In this document: one piece after another, positions 1 to 9,245 of the stretch
Layout: every line of letters begins with the position of its first letter
How positions within the stretch are numbered: the stretch's first letter is position 1
Source of the DNA: Pseudomonadota bacterium
GTDB taxonomy: Bacteria > Pseudomonadota > Gammaproteobacteria > Burkholderiales > JABEVD01
Assembly: GCA_021845885.1 (NCBI GenBank)
Contig: JAJZVB010000002.1
Coordinates: 1-53,128 of the forward strand
Length of the DNA stretch: 53,128 nt
Reading direction: 5' to 3'
Translations under genes and position numbers: made by a program
The notes under the pieces: model-generated
What the model was told of the DNA's origin: nothing
Database searches by the model: none
What the model saw: the letters and a program-made list of their open reading frames with translations, nothing else

Positions 1-714
1 CCCTGCTTTTTCGCCTGCGGCGCCGCAGGCGGCAAAGAGCGGAAGGAGATGCTCCTCTGTGGGATGATTCCGCCTCGCATGGGGCGCAGCCGCCCGGTAA
101 TCCAGGAGATCTTCGACGCGGCCCGATTCGAGCGTTTCCTTCATCCAGGTCTGGAAATCGGTGACCCAGGGGGGTGCAGGATCTTCAGGCGAACTCCCCA
201 TGTATTCGAGAAGGTTGTGCGTCATCGAGCCCGATCCGATGACGAGCACACCTTTCTCACGGAGGGATTTCAGCGCAAGGCCCATGCGGTAATGCTCGCG
301 GGGTCCCATGCCTCTGATCAGGGAAACCTGGAAGACCGGAATGTCCGCATCCGGATACATCAATGAAAGGGGCGCCCAGGCGCCGTGATCGAGCCCCCGG
401 TCCGGTACGGCCACGGCTTCGAAGCTTTCTGCATGAAGCAGATCGACGGCAAGGCGAGCCATATCCGGCGCGCCAGGGCAGTCGTACCTGATGCCGTAGA
501 GCGCTCGCGGAAAACCGCCGAAATCGTGGATGGTTTCGGGACGCACTGCAAGGCTCACCAATGGAACCAGGCTGTTTTCCCAGTGCGCCGAAATCATCAG
601 GATGGCTTCGGGCCGGTCGAATCCTTCGCCCCATTGCTTCAGGAATCGGCTCGCCGGGCTGTCTTCGATCACCATCATGGGCGAGCCGTGCGACACGAAA
701 AGGCTCGGCATCAT
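1..714 (-). CDS. LigB/DODA-type extradiol dioxygenase (YgiD-like), 3' end cut by window
   Basis: Class III extradiol dioxygenase of the 4,5-DOPA dioxygenase/YgiD type. The family opens catechol-type rings using one metal ion. The 238 visible residues run from MMPSLFVSHGSP to the window edge. Family members are about 260 aa, so a short C-terminus is missing. Likely metal-binding histidines lie in SHGSP near residue 8, SAHWE near 45, DHGAW near 115 and SMTHN near 175. The start codon (712-714) overlaps the doxX stop by ATGA, which points to translational coupling. It is the last visible gene of a pirin-doxX-dioxygenase operon, a set usually linked to electrophile or quinone stress. The true substrate cannot be read from sequence. 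Confidence 0.88.
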   Translation of the reverse strand, partial: MMPSLFVSHGSPMMVIEDSPASRFLKQWGEGFDRPEAILMISAHWENSLVPLVSLAVRPETIHDFGGFPRALYGIRYDCPGAPDMARLAVDLLHAESFEAVAVPDRGLDHGAWAPLSLMYPDADIPVFQVSLIRGMGPREHYRMGLALKSLREKGVLVIGSGSMTHNLLEYMGSSPEDPAPPWVTDFQTWMKETLESGRVEDLLDYRAAAPHARRNHPTEEHLLPLFAACGAAGEKAG

Positions 715-1115
715 GGCCGTGTCTTCTCAAGGCTGAATGGGCCGCTGCCATGCACGACGACGTAAAGCAGCCCGCCCATCATGGAAATATTCTTCATGAA
801 ATGGATCATCTGGTTTTGCGCCTGATCGGCAGGGACGGCCCAGAAATCGTGGAAGATCAATGCGGCCAATCCCGTGAAAAAGAACAGCAGGGCAGCTGCC
901 CAACGCGCCTTCCAGCCGATCACGAGCAGCATTCCGCCGCCGATTTCCGCGATGATTGCGGCCACTGCGGCGAGCTGGGGCAGGGGCATGCCCTTGCTCG
1001 CAATGTAGCCCACCGTTCCCTCGAACCCCGTCACCTTGTGAAGACCTGCAAACAGGAAGATCGCTGCAATCAGAATGCGTCCCGCGAGCGGACCGAAACG
1101 CTCCAGAGTTTCCAT
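711..1115 (-). CDS. DoxX family membrane protein
   Basis: Small integral membrane protein of 134 aa with four hydrophobic helices, typical of DoxX/DoxD-like proteins (quinone-linked redox or detoxification roles; exact activity unknown here). The start at METLERFG was chosen over an upstream in-frame codon because AGGAGA lies about 7 nt in front of it and no membrane or domain signal precedes it. It lies 22 bp after the pirin gene and overlaps the dioxygenase start by 4 bp, so all three are probably one transcript. Confidence 0.88.
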   Translation of the reverse strand: METLERFGPLAGRILIAAIFLFAGLHKVTGFEGTVGYIASKGMPLPQLAAVAAIIAEIGGGMLLVIGWKARWAAALLFFFTGLAALIFHDFWAVPADQAQNQMIHFMKNISMMGGLLYVVVHGSGPFSLEKTRP

Positions 1116-1137
1116 ATTCGTTCTCCTATGAAATGAT

Positions 1138-1986
1138 TCAACCCAGGCGACCCTCACGAAAATCGCTGATCGCCTGATAAATCTCAGCCTGCGTGTTCAT
1201 CACGAAAGGCCCGTATTGAACGATGGGCTCCGAAAGCGGCCTCCCCGCTACGAGGATGGCCCTTGCGGATTCCTCCGCTTCCAGCGATACGCCGTCTTTG
1301 CCCTGCCCGTTGCCGAGGATGGCCATCCTTCCATGGGAAATGGATTGCCCCCCGATCCTCACCTTTCCACGATAGACGTAGGCGAAGGCATTGTGCGTCT
1401 CGGGCAGTTGTGCCGAAAAAGCGCTTCCTGCCGGCAAATCGATATCCAGAAAGAGTGGCTCGGTATCTTCCCTCGTCACTGCGCCTTCGATGCCGTTGCT
1501 CATGCCTGCAATGATCTTCACCGCGACGCCGTCCCGGGCGACATAGGATGGAATGTCTTTCCCCCTGATGTCGCGATACCAGGGTTCGATCATCTTTTTT
1601 CCGGCGGGCAGGTTGAGCCAGAGCTGAAATCCTTCCATGACGCCGCTTTCCTGCTCCGGGATTTCAGAATGGATCACCCCTCTTCCTGCCGTCATCCACT
1701 GCACATCGCCGCTTTGAAGCAAGCCTTCGTGGCCTGCGCTGTCGCGGTGGCGCATGCGTCCCGCAATCATGTAGGTGACCGTCTCGAAACCTCGATGAGG
1801 ATGATCCGGAAATCCCGCAATATAGTCATCGGGATTATCGCTCCCGAACGCGTCCAGCATCAAAAAGGGATCGAGCCGCCTCTGCAAAGGCTGCGTCAGC
1901 ACGCGTGTCAGGCTGACCCCTGCGCCGTCGCTCGTGGCCTTCCCGATGACGATTCTCTCCACATTCCTGGATCGACTGTTTTCCAT
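1138..1986 (-). CDS. Pirin family protein (bicupin)
   Basis: Cupin-superfamily protein of 282 aa. The N-terminal cupin holds the pirin metal ligands: two histidines in FPDHPHRGFETVTY (about residues 60-75), then H and E in GRGVIHSEIP (about 105-115). Pirins bind Fe(II) or a similar metal, and some bacterial members act as quercetin dioxygenases. The start at MENSRSRN is preceded by AAGGAGA at good spacing; the longer frame would run into the divergent promoter. First gene of the operon with doxX and the dioxygenase, divergent from a LysR gene that probably controls it. Confidence 0.92.
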   Translation of the reverse strand: MENSRSRNVERIVIGKATSDGAGVSLTRVLTQPLQRRLDPFLMLDAFGSDNPDDYIAGFPDHPHRGFETVTYMIAGRMRHRDSAGHEGLLQSGDVQWMTAGRGVIHSEIPEQESGVMEGFQLWLNLPAGKKMIEPWYRDIRGKDIPSYVARDGVAVKIIAGMSNGIEGAVTREDTEPLFLDIDLPAGSAFSAQLPETHNAFAYVYRGKVRIGGQSISHGRMAILGNGQGKDGVSLEAEESARAILVAGRPLSEPIVQYGPFVMNTQAEIYQAISDFREGRLG

Positions 1987-2069
1987 TCTGATCTCCTTGG
2001 CATGGTTCAATGTGAATCCATCATATTCGTTCCAATTCAAATCATAAAGATGCTTTTTTGATATAGAAT

Positions 2070-2085
2070 GTTCCATTTATGGAAC
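2070..2085. promoter_or_regulatory. Perfect 7-2-7 palindrome over the lysR start
   Basis: GTTCCAT-TT-ATGGAAC is an exact inverted repeat that includes the lysR ATG (2079). Its position in the short divergent region makes it a candidate autoregulatory site, but LysR sites usually carry a T-N11-A core, so the assignment is tentative. Confidence 0.4.
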
Positions 2086-2975
2086 AGATATCTGCAGACG
2101 ACCTGCTTCTCTTCACCGTCATCGTCGAGCTCGGCAGCCTCGCGGGCGCATCTGTCCGCCTGGACATGCCCAAGGCCACGGTATCGAGAAGACTGTCCAA
2201 TCTGGAAGCGCAGCTGGGCCAGAAGCTCATGGTGCGCACGACCAGAAGGCTGGTCCTGACGGAATTCGGTCAGGCCTTCCTCGATCATTGCCAGCGTGTG
2301 GCCGAAGAAGTCGCGCAAGCCCGGGATTTCGCGAGCAGCCAGGAAGCGCGCCCCAGGGGGCGCCTGCGTGTCTCCATGCCGAATGATTATGCACAGCTTC
2401 AGCTATCGTCCGCCATCGCGACCTTCGTCCAGCAGTATCCTGAAATCCAGCTCGACCTCGATCTGAGCGCGAGGCGGGTGGATCTGATCGGCGAGCGCTT
2501 CGATCTTGCGATACGCATGGGCGCGCTGGAAAACGAGGGGACGCTGGTGGCGCGGAAAATAGACGAGCAGCAGTTCGGGCTTTATGCGAGCCCGATCTAT
2601 TTTGCCCTGCATCCCGCCCTCGGGGCGCCTGACGATCTGATGCGGCACGAATCGATCAGATTGCTCTCAGCGAGGGGCGAGCCCACACCATGGAAACTCG
2701 TCAGGGGAAAGGAAACATGGGAAGCCATACCCAAAGGACGCGTGGCGGTGAATTCGTTGAGCGTGATCCACCGGTTGCTGCTGGACGGCGTCGGAATAGG
2801 CGCATTGCCGGACCGCTTCGTCGAAGAAGACGTCAGGCTGAAAAGGCTCGTCCGCGTACTGCCGCAATGGTGCCTTCCTTCCGTCCCCGCCTGGGCGGTG
2901 ATGCCGGTTCGCCGCTATCTGCCGGCAAAGACCCGGCTTTTTCTTTCCCACCTGGAAACCTTCCTGGTTCGATGA
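2079..2975 (+). CDS. LysR family transcriptional regulator
   Basis: DNA-binding regulator of 298 aa, the normal LysR length. An N-terminal winged helix-turn-helix covers about residues 5-65 (GSLAGASVRLDMPKATVSRR then LSNLEAQLG). The periplasmic-binding-protein-like effector domain covers about 90-295 (RGRLRVSMPND onward). It is divergent from the pirin operon across a gap of about 90 bp, the classic layout for a LysR activator and its target, so control of pirin-doxX-dioxygenase is likely. The effector is unknown. Confidence 0.92.
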   Translation: MEQISADDLLLFTVIVELGSLAGASVRLDMPKATVSRRLSNLEAQLGQKLMVRTTRRLVLTEFGQAFLDHCQRVAEEVAQARDFASSQEARPRGRLRVSMPNDYAQLQLSSAIATFVQQYPEIQLDLDLSARRVDLIGERFDLAIRMGALENEGTLVARKIDEQQFGLYASPIYFALHPALGAPDDLMRHESIRLLSARGEPTPWKLVRGKETWEAIPKGRVAVNSLSVIHRLLLDGVGIGALPDRFVEEDVRLKRLVRVLPQWCLPSVPAWAVMPVRRYLPAKTRLFLSHLETFLVR

Positions 2976-3008
2976 AATTCCCACTGCAACGAAAGGTTGG
3001 CACTCTGG

Positions 3009-3440
3009 CTACCAATTTTCATGGCGATCGCGACGTTCCTGGCGGTAGTTTGTGACTTCGAGGCGAATGCCATCGGGGTCAGTCAAGAAGGTGGCCCAAT
3101 AGTCGGGAGCGTACTCGGAGTAGAGTTTTGCTTCAGACGCTTCGACACCGGCCGCACGAAGCTGGTTGGCAACAGCCACAACGTCAGCGACTGACTCGAC
3201 GCGAAGGCAAAAATGATGAAGCCCTGGCGCATAGGAGTCGTGCCCGTTGGAACTGCGTGACGGACGAAGAACATAGCCGAAATGACGATTGAAGTATTGG
3301 ACGTGCGGATCACCGCCCAGGACGAATTTGTTTTTTCGGAAGCCAAGCGCCTCGAGCAGGACGCGATCATAGAAAGGCTCGGAGCGCTGAAGGTCGGACA
3401 CTGCGATGTAGATATGGTCGATTCCTGTTACTTCAGTCAT
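3009..3440 (-). CDS. VOC family (glyoxalase-fold) protein
   Basis: Protein of 143 aa with one vicinal-oxygen-chelate domain. It starts TGIDHIYIAVSDLQRSEPFY and ends DPDGIRLEVTNY. The three metal-ligand positions of this fold are visible: H in IDHIY, H in GLHHFCLRV, and E in IRLEV. Members include glyoxalases, dioxygenases and resistance proteins, and nothing here separates them. It is convergent with lysR and monocistronic. Confidence 0.85.
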   Translation of the reverse strand: MTEVTGIDHIYIAVSDLQRSEPFYDRVLLEALGFRKNKFVLGGDPHVQYFNRHFGYVLRPSRSSNGHDSYAPGLHHFCLRVESVADVVAVANQLRAAGVEASEAKLYSEYAPDYWATFLTDPDGIRLEVTNYRQERRDRHENW

Positions 3441-3488
3441 GGCGCAGAAATGGTGGTCGGTTCGCTATTTCGCATACCGGAGCTCCAT

Positions 3489-3517
3489 GGTATATTTTTG
3501 CCAAGTCTAGCATGCAA
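3489..3517 (-). promoter_or_regulatory. Candidate sigma-70 promoter of the VOC gene
   Basis: On the minus strand, -35 TTGCAT (3512-3517) and -10 TATACC (3489-3494) are separated by 17 nt, about 50 nt upstream of the VOC start codon. Confidence 0.45.
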
Positions 3518-3571
3518 GAGCTGGCGAAGGGCCGGCGGCGTCTGTATTGTGGTCTATTCATGCGGGCATAA

Positions 3572-3590
3572 TGGCGGAGGCGGTGAGATT
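3572..3590 (-). repeat. 19-bp duplicate of the tRNA-Ser 3' end
   Basis: TGGCGGAGGCGGTGAGATT occurs here and again at 3753-3771, where it encodes the CCA end, acceptor strand and part of the T-stem of tRNA-Ser. The copies are direct repeats 181 bp apart. This resembles an attachment-site scar or a partly deleted second tRNA; no T-loop is left in this copy. Confidence 0.7.
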
Positions 3591-3721
3591 GTGCCGGTCT
3601 CGCCTCGAGCGATCCCGTCATCCCTTCGGGACCGCGCTGCGCGCGTCCTGCGTCGCCCTCCCATCGGTCGGGCTCCTGGTCGAACTCGATGAGTTCTCAT
3701 CTCACCCTGTAGTCTGAAGAA

Positions 3722-3747
3722 GAATGCCCCTCTTCGCGGGGCGTTCT
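3722..3747 (-). terminator. Intrinsic terminator of tRNA-Ser
   Basis: Read on the minus strand, a GC-rich hairpin (AACGCCCC, short loop, GGGGCATT) lies directly after the tRNA and is followed by a TTCTTCTTC tract. Confidence 0.6.
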
Positions 3748-3752
3748 GTCAT

Positions 3753-3842
3753 TGGCGGAGGCGGTGAGATTCGAACTCACGGAAGGCTCGCACCTTCGCT
3801 GGTTTTCAAGACCAGTCCATTAAACCGCTCTGGCACACCTCC
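3753..3842 (-). tRNA. tRNA-Ser (anticodon UGA)
   Basis: A 90-nt gene with encoded CCA. Acceptor stem GGAGGTG pairs with CGCCTCC, the discriminator is G, the anticodon arm reads CTGGTCTTGAAAACCAG with TGA anticodon, and a long class II variable arm and TTCGAAT T-loop are present. Confidence 0.95.
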
Positions 3843-3857
3843 TGACGGAAGCCGGAA

Positions 3858-5288
3858 TTATATCCGAAATCCGGGGCCAGTTGACAGGCCCTGGGAAAGC
3901 AGCGATTCGTATAGCGCGATGTAGGATCTCGCGCTTTTTTCCCAGGCGAAATTTTTTGCCATGCCGCTTCGCTGGATATTCCTGAAGGCTTCCCTGTTCC
4001 GGTAGCAGGATATGGCGCGCGAGATCGCTTCCCGAAAAGCACCGGCTTCGGCCTTTTCGAACACGAATCCCGTTTCGTTGTCGGTCACTGAATCGGCGAG
4101 CCCGCCCGTCTTTCTGACGACAGGCGGCGTGCCGTAACGCATGCCGTACATCTGGTTGAGGCCGCACGGCTCGAAACGCGAGGGCATGAGGAAGAGGTCG
4201 GCCCCGGCCATGATGTTGTGCGCAAGCGATTCGTCGTAGCCGATCGACGTCGAGCATCTTCCCGGGTGCTTTTCCGCGAGCCTCAGGAATGCCTGCTCGT
4301 ATTCCTTTTCTCCGGTTCCCAGAACGGCGATTTGCGCCCCCTGTTCGAAAAGCGCATCCAGGCAGCTGTGCACGAGATCCAGCCCTTTCTGGTAGGTGAG
4401 GCGGCTCACGATGCCGAAAAGAGGCGCATCGTCCTGCCTTTCAAGGCCGAGCCCGGCCTGGAGTTCGCGCTTGATTTCGATCTTCGATTGCAGGTTCGAT
4501 TCGTCGTATTTCACATTCAGGTAACCGTCCCGTTCGGGGCTCCATTCCGAAAGATCGATTCCGTTCAGTATGCCGTGGACATCACGCCTCCTGTGTTGGA
4601 GCAGTCCTTCCATGCCGCAGCCCATTTCCGGGGTCTGGATTTCCTGCGCATAGCTGGGGCTCACTGTCGTGATCGTATTCGAATAATAGAGTCCGGCTTT
4701 CAGAAAGGAGAACCGGCCATGGAATTCGACGCCGTGCATGGAATAGGAAGACGGGGGGAGGCCGAGCCCTCCCACCCAGTCGCGCGAAAAATTGCCCTGG
4801 AAGGCCAGGTTGTGCACGGTCATCATGCTCCTGGCGTTCGATCCGGAGAAATGCATGAAAGCCGGAGCGAGGCCGCTTTGCCAGTCATTGCCCTGCACGA
4901 TTTCCGGCTTCCATTCGAGCGGGGAATGGCGGGATGCGAGCAAGGCGGCCGTTTTCGACAAAAGGCCGAAGCGCGCCGCATTGTCCGGCCAGTCCAAGCC
5001 CTGTTCGTCCACGTAGGGGCCGCCTCCGCGCCTGAAAATCGGATGATCGATGGCATAGACGGGAACGCCCGTATCCGGCATTTTCCCGCACAGCAGACTT
5101 CCTTCCGAAAGGCGGGCGCATTCGAAGGCCTCCTTCATTCCCGAGAGCACGCCGGGATAACCGGGAATCAGGATTCGGATATCCATGCCCAGGGATTGCA
5201 GCGCGGCGGGAAGCGAGGCGCTGACGTCGGCCAGCCCCCCCGTCTTGACGAGCGGATGGATTTCCGACGTGACAAAAAGAATGCGCAT
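3858..5288 (-). CDS. glgA: Glycogen synthase (ADP-glucose dependent)
   Basis: GT5 glycosyltransferase of 476 aa, the usual GlgA length. It adds glucose from ADP-glucose to the growing alpha-1,4-glucan. The N-terminal KTGGLADV motif (about residues 15-22) binds ADP-glucose. The C-terminal half carries GIVSRLTYQKGLD and PSRFEPCGLNQMYGMRYGT, followed by KTGGLADSV, the second nucleotide-sugar lobe. Last gene of the minus-strand operon glgB-pgi-glgA, 3 nt after pgi. The start at MRILFVTSE matches the family N-terminus. Confidence 0.96.
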   Translation of the reverse strand: MRILFVTSEIHPLVKTGGLADVSASLPAALQSLGMDIRILIPGYPGVLSGMKEAFECARLSEGSLLCGKMPDTGVPVYAIDHPIFRRGGGPYVDEQGLDWPDNAARFGLLSKTAALLASRHSPLEWKPEIVQGNDWQSGLAPAFMHFSGSNARSMMTVHNLAFQGNFSRDWVGGLGLPPSSYSMHGVEFHGRFSFLKAGLYYSNTITTVSPSYAQEIQTPEMGCGMEGLLQHRRRDVHGILNGIDLSEWSPERDGYLNVKYDESNLQSKIEIKRELQAGLGLERQDDAPLFGIVSRLTYQKGLDLVHSCLDALFEQGAQIAVLGTGEKEYEQAFLRLAEKHPGRCSTSIGYDESLAHNIMAGADLFLMPSRFEPCGLNQMYGMRYGTPPVVRKTGGLADSVTDNETGFVFEKAEAGAFREAISRAISCYRNREAFRNIQRSGMAKNFAWEKSARSYIALYESLLSQGLSTGPGFRI

Positions 5289-5291
5289 GGT

Positions 5292-6932
5292 TCAGGAAGA
5301 CTTGTATCGGTTGATGAGATGGTTGGTCGACGCATCGTGGGCAGCGGTTTCGTCTTGCATCGAGAGCTCGGGAAGGATTTTCGAGGCGAGCGCCTTGCCG
5401 AGTTCAACGCCCCACTGATCGAATGAATTGATCCGCCAAACGACGCCCTGGACGAATATCTTGTGTTCGTAGAGGGCAATGAGCGAACCCAGCGCGTGAG
5501 GCGTGAGTTTTTTCAAAAGGATGGAATTGGTGGGCCTGTTTCCCGGGAAAACCTTGTGCGGCAGCAGCTTTTCCAGGCGTTCCTCGTCCATGCCTTCGAG
5601 TTCGCCCCGGACTTCCTCGGGCGTCTTGCCCTTCATCAGCGCTTCCGTCTGGGCGAGGAAATTCGAGAGCAGGATGGCATGGTGCCGCCCGAGGGGATGA
5701 TGCGATTCGAGAGGCGCGATGAAGTCCGCGGGAATCAGGCACGTTCCCTGGTGGATGAGCTGGTAGAAGGCATGCTGCCCGTTCGTTCCGGGCTCTCCCC
5801 AAACCACAGGGCCGGTCATGTAATCGACGGGAAGGCCATCCCTGTCGACGCGCTTGCCGTTGCTTTCCATGTCCCCCTGCTGCAGATAGGCGGGGAACCT
5901 GTGCAGGGATTCGTCGTAGGGGAGGATGGCATGGGTTTGCGCACCATGGAAATTGATATACCAGATTCCCAGCAGGCCCATCACCACGGGCAGATTCTCC
6001 TCCAGCGGGGCCTGCCTGAAATGACGGTCCATTTCGGTCGCCCCCAGGAGGAGTTCCTCGAAATTGTCCATGCCCACCGCGACCGCAATGGAAAGCCCGA
6101 TGGCCGACCAGAGGGAATAGCGCCCCCCCACCCAGTCCCAGAATTCGAACATGTTTTCGACATCGATGCCGAATTTTCCGACCTCGACGGCATTAGTCGA
6201 GAGCGCGACGAAATGCTTCGAGACATGACGGGGATCCTTCGCTTTTTCCAGGAACCAGGCTTTTGCGGAATTCGCGTTGACGATCGTTTCCTGGGTGGTG
6301 AAGGTTTTCGATGCGACGATGAAAAGTGTGGTTTCCGGATCCAGCCTTTCCAGCTTCGTGGCGATATCCGTGCCGTCCACATTCGAGACGAAATGTACGG
6401 AAAGCCCTTCCTTCCAGTAAGGCCTGAGCGCTTCGGTGACCATCTGCGGGCCCAGGTGGGATCCGCCTATGCCGATGTTGACGACATCCTTGATGGATTT
6501 TCCGCTGTAGCCCAGCCATGTCCCGCTTCTCACGGCTTCCGAGAAAATTCCCATTTTTTTCAGGACCCGCCTGATTTTCGGCAGAACGTCCTCCCCGTCG
6601 CAAAGGACGGGCTGGCTTTCAGGGTTTACCGCAGCCCTCAATGCAGTGTGGAGAACGGCCCTGTTCTCGGTGAAGTTGATTTTCTCCCCCTTGAACATGC
6701 GCTCGCGCCATCCTTCGAGATCGGACCATCTCGCGAGCCCGAAGAGGAGCTCCATGGTCTCGATCGTGACGAGATTCTTCGAATAGTCAAGGAAAATATC
6801 GCCGGACTCCAGGGAAAACCGTTCGAAGCGCAAGGGATCGGCATCGAAAAGCGCCCTCATCGACAGGCCCGAAAGCTTCTCCCTGTGCGAGAGAAGCGCT
6901 TTCCATGCTTCGCATTGTGTAAGTATCGACAT
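5292..6932 (-). CDS. pgi: Glucose-6-phosphate isomerase
   Basis: Interconverts glucose 6-phosphate and fructose 6-phosphate. The protein is 546 aa, typical for the family, with phosphosugar signatures GIGGSHLGP (about residue 150), [12 protein letters not shown] (about 267) and, near the C-terminus, [20 protein letters not shown], which carries the conserved catalytic-site residues. It lies between glgB and glgA with 3-nt gaps on both sides, so it is co-expressed with glycogen synthesis. This placement links glycogen directly to the fructose-6-phosphate pool (gluconeogenesis or pentose phosphate cycle). Confidence 0.96.
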   Translation of the reverse strand: MSILTQCEAWKALLSHREKLSGLSMRALFDADPLRFERFSLESGDIFLDYSKNLVTIETMELLFGLARWSDLEGWRERMFKGEKINFTENRAVLHTALRAAVNPESQPVLCDGEDVLPKIRRVLKKMGIFSEAVRSGTWLGYSGKSIKDVVNIGIGGSHLGPQMVTEALRPYWKEGLSVHFVSNVDGTDIATKLERLDPETTLFIVASKTFTTQETIVNANSAKAWFLEKAKDPRHVSKHFVALSTNAVEVGKFGIDVENMFEFWDWVGGRYSLWSAIGLSIAVAVGMDNFEELLLGATEMDRHFRQAPLEENLPVVMGLLGIWYINFHGAQTHAILPYDESLHRFPAYLQQGDMESNGKRVDRDGLPVDYMTGPVVWGEPGTNGQHAFYQLIHQGTCLIPADFIAPLESHHPLGRHHAILLSNFLAQTEALMKGKTPEEVRGELEGMDEERLEKLLPHKVFPGNRPTNSILLKKLTPHALGSLIALYEHKIFVQGVVWRINSFDQWGVELGKALASKILPELSMQDETAAHDASTNHLINRYKSS

Positions 6933-6935
6933 AGC

Positions 6936-9116
6936 TCAGTGTTCTAGAATGATGCAGGCAAGCGGGGGAATGGCCAGCGAAATCGACTGCTTTTCCCCCA
7001 TCCACGGGACCGGTTCAGATTCGACCCCCTTTCCGTTCCCCAAGTTCGTTCCGCCGTAATAGGTCGAATCGCTGTTGAAGATTTCGTTGTAACGGCCCCG
7101 AACCGGAACCCCTATCCGGTATCCTTTTCTGGGGACGGGCGTGAAATTGAGCACCACGACAAGGGAAGTGCCGTTCCGGGCGATGCGCCTGTAGCTCAGC
7201 ACGGACTGGTCCGCGTCGTGGCAGTCTATCCATGAAAAGCCGTTGCTGGAGAAGTCCAGTTCGTGCAGGGGGGGGCGGCTCAAATAAAGGCGGTTGAGGT
7301 CCTTCACGAGTTTTTGAACGCCCTGATGGGCGGGAAGTTCGAGCAGTTCCCAGTCGAGCCGGGATTTCACTTGCCATTCCTTCCCCTGTGCGAATTCGTT
7401 GCCCATGAAATTGAGCTTCCTGCCTGGATAGGTCATCTGGTAGGCATAGAGCAGCCTGAGGTTGGCGAAACGCTGCCAGGCATCTCCGGGCATCTTGTCG
7501 AGAAGCGATTTCTTGCCGTGCACGACCTCGTCGTGGGAGAAGGGCAGGACGAAGTTTTCCGTATAGCTGTAGATCTGGCCGAAAGTCAGCTTGTCGTGAT
7601 GGTAGCGCCTATGAACGGGGTCGTGCTTCATGTAGGCGAGGGTGTCGTTCATCCAGCCCATGTTCCATTTCATCGAAAAGCCGAGCCCGCCCAGATAAAC
7701 GGGGCGGGAAACCATGGGCCAGGAGGTCGATTCTTCGGCGATGGTGAGGGCGCCCTTGAATTCCTCGTGAACCATGATGTTGAGTTCCCTCAGGAAATCG
7801 ATGGCGTCGAGGTTTTCCCTTCCGCCGTATTTGTTGGGCAGCCATTCCCCCTCTTTTCTCGAATAGTCGAGATAAAGCATGGATGCGACCGCGTCGACCC
7901 TCAGGCCGTCTATGTGGCATTCGGAGAGCCAGAAATGCGCATTCGAAATCAGAAAGTTCCTGACCTCGTTTCGGCCGTAGTTGAAGATGTAGGTTCCCCA
8001 GTCCTGATGTTCGCCCTGCCTGGGATCCTCGTGCTCATAGAGCGCCGTTCCGTCGAAACGGGCGAGCGCAAAATCATCCCTGGGAAAATGTGCCGGGACC
8101 CAGTCGAGGATCACGCCTATTCCGGCCATGTGGCACGCCTCAACGAATGAGCGAAAGTCTTCCGGGGAGCCGTAGCGGTTCGTGATGCCGAAATACCCCG
8201 TTGTCTGGTAGCCCCAGGATTCGTCGAGCGGATGCTCGCTGACCGGCATGAGTTCGATATGCGTGTAGCCCATGTCCTTGACATAGGGAATGAGCGATGC
8301 GGCGAGCTCCCTGTAGTTCATGGGGGAGCCGTCCGGCCGGTGCCTCCATGATCCGGCATGAATCTCGTAAATGTTCAGGGGTTCATTCAGCCAGTCGCGG
8401 GTCCCGCGCTTTTCCATCCAGGCATCGTCTTGCCAGACATGGGCTCCAAGGCTGCAGATTCTGGAAGCAGTCCCCGGCCGCTCCTCGAAGGCGAAGCCGT
8501 AGGGATCGGTCTTGACCAGGATGGCGCCCTGCCTGCTCCTGATCTCGTACTTGTACAGGGCGCCCGCCTCGATGCCCGGAATGAAGATTTCCCATATGCC
8601 GTTGGAGGGATGCGCGCGCATGGGATGGATTCTCCCGTCCCATGCGTTGAAATCCCCCACCACGCTGACTCGCTCCGCATTGGGCGCCCATACCGCGAAG
8701 CGGGTGCCGGATATGCCTTCAAGCCTCATGGGGTGAGCCCCGAGCATGCGGTAGGCGAGGTGAAGGCGTCCTTCGCCGAAAAGGTGAAGGTCGAGTTCGC
8801 CTATCGAAGAGCTGAAGCTGTAGGGATCATGGGTTTCGGCAGCCCGGCCTTCCCGCACGATGCGAATCCTGCAGGGGAAAGGCGGGTGCCTTGTTCCGGA
8901 CCAGCTGAAAATGCCCGCCTTGCGCCTGAGCTTCTCCCATTCATTTCCGGAATGAAGCCACACCTCTTCGGCATGCGGCTGAAAGGTTCGGAAAAGCCAT
9001 TTCCCTTCGCTTTCGTGAAGTCCAAGATAGGAAAACGGGTCATGGTGTCTCGCTTCCAGGATGGCATCGGCTTCTTGAGTTGGCATGACGCATTTTTCCA
9101 GGGTTGTCAAACGCAT
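6936..9116 (-). CDS. glgB: 1,4-alpha-glucan branching enzyme
   Basis: GH13 branching enzyme of 726 aa that makes the alpha-1,6 branches of glycogen. N-terminal CBM48 modules cover roughly residues 1-220 ([20 protein letters not shown] near 180-200). The GH13 barrel follows, with nucleophile D in [12 protein letters not shown], acid/base E in IAEESTSWP, and the transition-state D in [16 protein letters not shown]-terminal beta domain ends the chain. First gene of glgB-pgi-glgA. The first ATG (9116) is used here; a second in-frame ATG ten codons on ([10 protein letters not shown]) is also possible, and neither has a strong ribosome site. Confidence 0.96.
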   Translation of the reverse strand: MRLTTLEKCVMPTQEADAILEARHHDPFSYLGLHESEGKWLFRTFQPHAEEVWLHSGNEWEKLRRKAGIFSWSGTRHPPFPCRIRIVREGRAAETHDPYSFSSSIGELDLHLFGEGRLHLAYRMLGAHPMRLEGISGTRFAVWAPNAERVSVVGDFNAWDGRIHPMRAHPSNGIWEIFIPGIEAGALYKYEIRSRQGAILVKTDPYGFAFEERPGTASRICSLGAHVWQDDAWMEKRGTRDWLNEPLNIYEIHAGSWRHRPDGSPMNYRELAASLIPYVKDMGYTHIELMPVSEHPLDESWGYQTTGYFGITNRYGSPEDFRSFVEACHMAGIGVILDWVPAHFPRDDFALARFDGTALYEHEDPRQGEHQDWGTYIFNYGRNEVRNFLISNAHFWLSECHIDGLRVDAVASMLYLDYSRKEGEWLPNKYGGRENLDAIDFLRELNIMVHEEFKGALTIAEESTSWPMVSRPVYLGGLGFSMKWNMGWMNDTLAYMKHDPVHRRYHHDKLTFGQIYSYTENFVLPFSHDEVVHGKKSLLDKMPGDAWQRFANLRLLYAYQMTYPGRKLNFMGNEFAQGKEWQVKSRLDWELLELPAHQGVQKLVKDLNRLYLSRPPLHELDFSSNGFSWIDCHDADQSVLSYRRIARNGTSLVVVLNFTPVPRKGYRIGVPVRGRYNEIFNSDSTYYGGTNLGNGKGVESEPVPWMGEKQSISLAIPPLACIILEH

Positions 9117-9147
9117 TGCAAAGCCTTGTTCAAGTGTTTTGTGAATT

Positions 9148-9217
9148 TTTATTTAAGCTTGCAATCGCCGTTTGATACTTTATTTGAAGCTTATTATACT
9201 TAACTTGCAAACGCCAT
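9148..9217. repeat. Two interleaved direct repeats in the glgB-glgC divergent promoter region
   Basis: TTTATTTAAGCTT (9148-9160) recurs as TTTATTTGAAGCTT (9179-9192), and CTTGCAATCGCCGT (9158-9171) recurs as CTTGCAAACGCCAT (9204-9217). The copies flank the glgC -35 and -10 boxes, so a shared regulator site for both operons is plausible. Confidence 0.5.
9172..9200 (+). promoter_or_regulatory. Sigma-70 promoter of glgC
   Basis: TTGATA (9172-9177), 17-nt spacer, TATACT (9195-9200), 45 bp before the glgC ATG. On the other strand a perfect TATAAT overlaps the same place (9193-9198), so the divergent -10 elements may compete. Confidence 0.65.
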
Positions 9218-9245
9218 ACCTAACTTCGAATACATGGGATAGATA

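Larger units (their letters stand above)
3441..3752. other. Gene-free stretch between the VOC gene and tRNA-Ser
   Basis: About 310 bp without a credible gene. It holds a candidate promoter for the VOC gene, a 19-bp copy of the tRNA-Ser 3' end (3572-3590) and the tRNA terminator hairpin. Open frames here have no recognisable protein signature. Confidence 0.6.

Noticed and set aside
3724..3924. 66-codon frame across tRNA-Ser
   Set aside because: It translates the tRNA antisense (GGGGEIRTHGRLAPSLVF pattern), a frequent false gene call.
5463..6947. Long open frame (494 codons) on the plus strand opposite pgi
   Set aside because: Mirror frame of a highly conserved gene caused by codon bias; no recognisable domain, no ribosome site.
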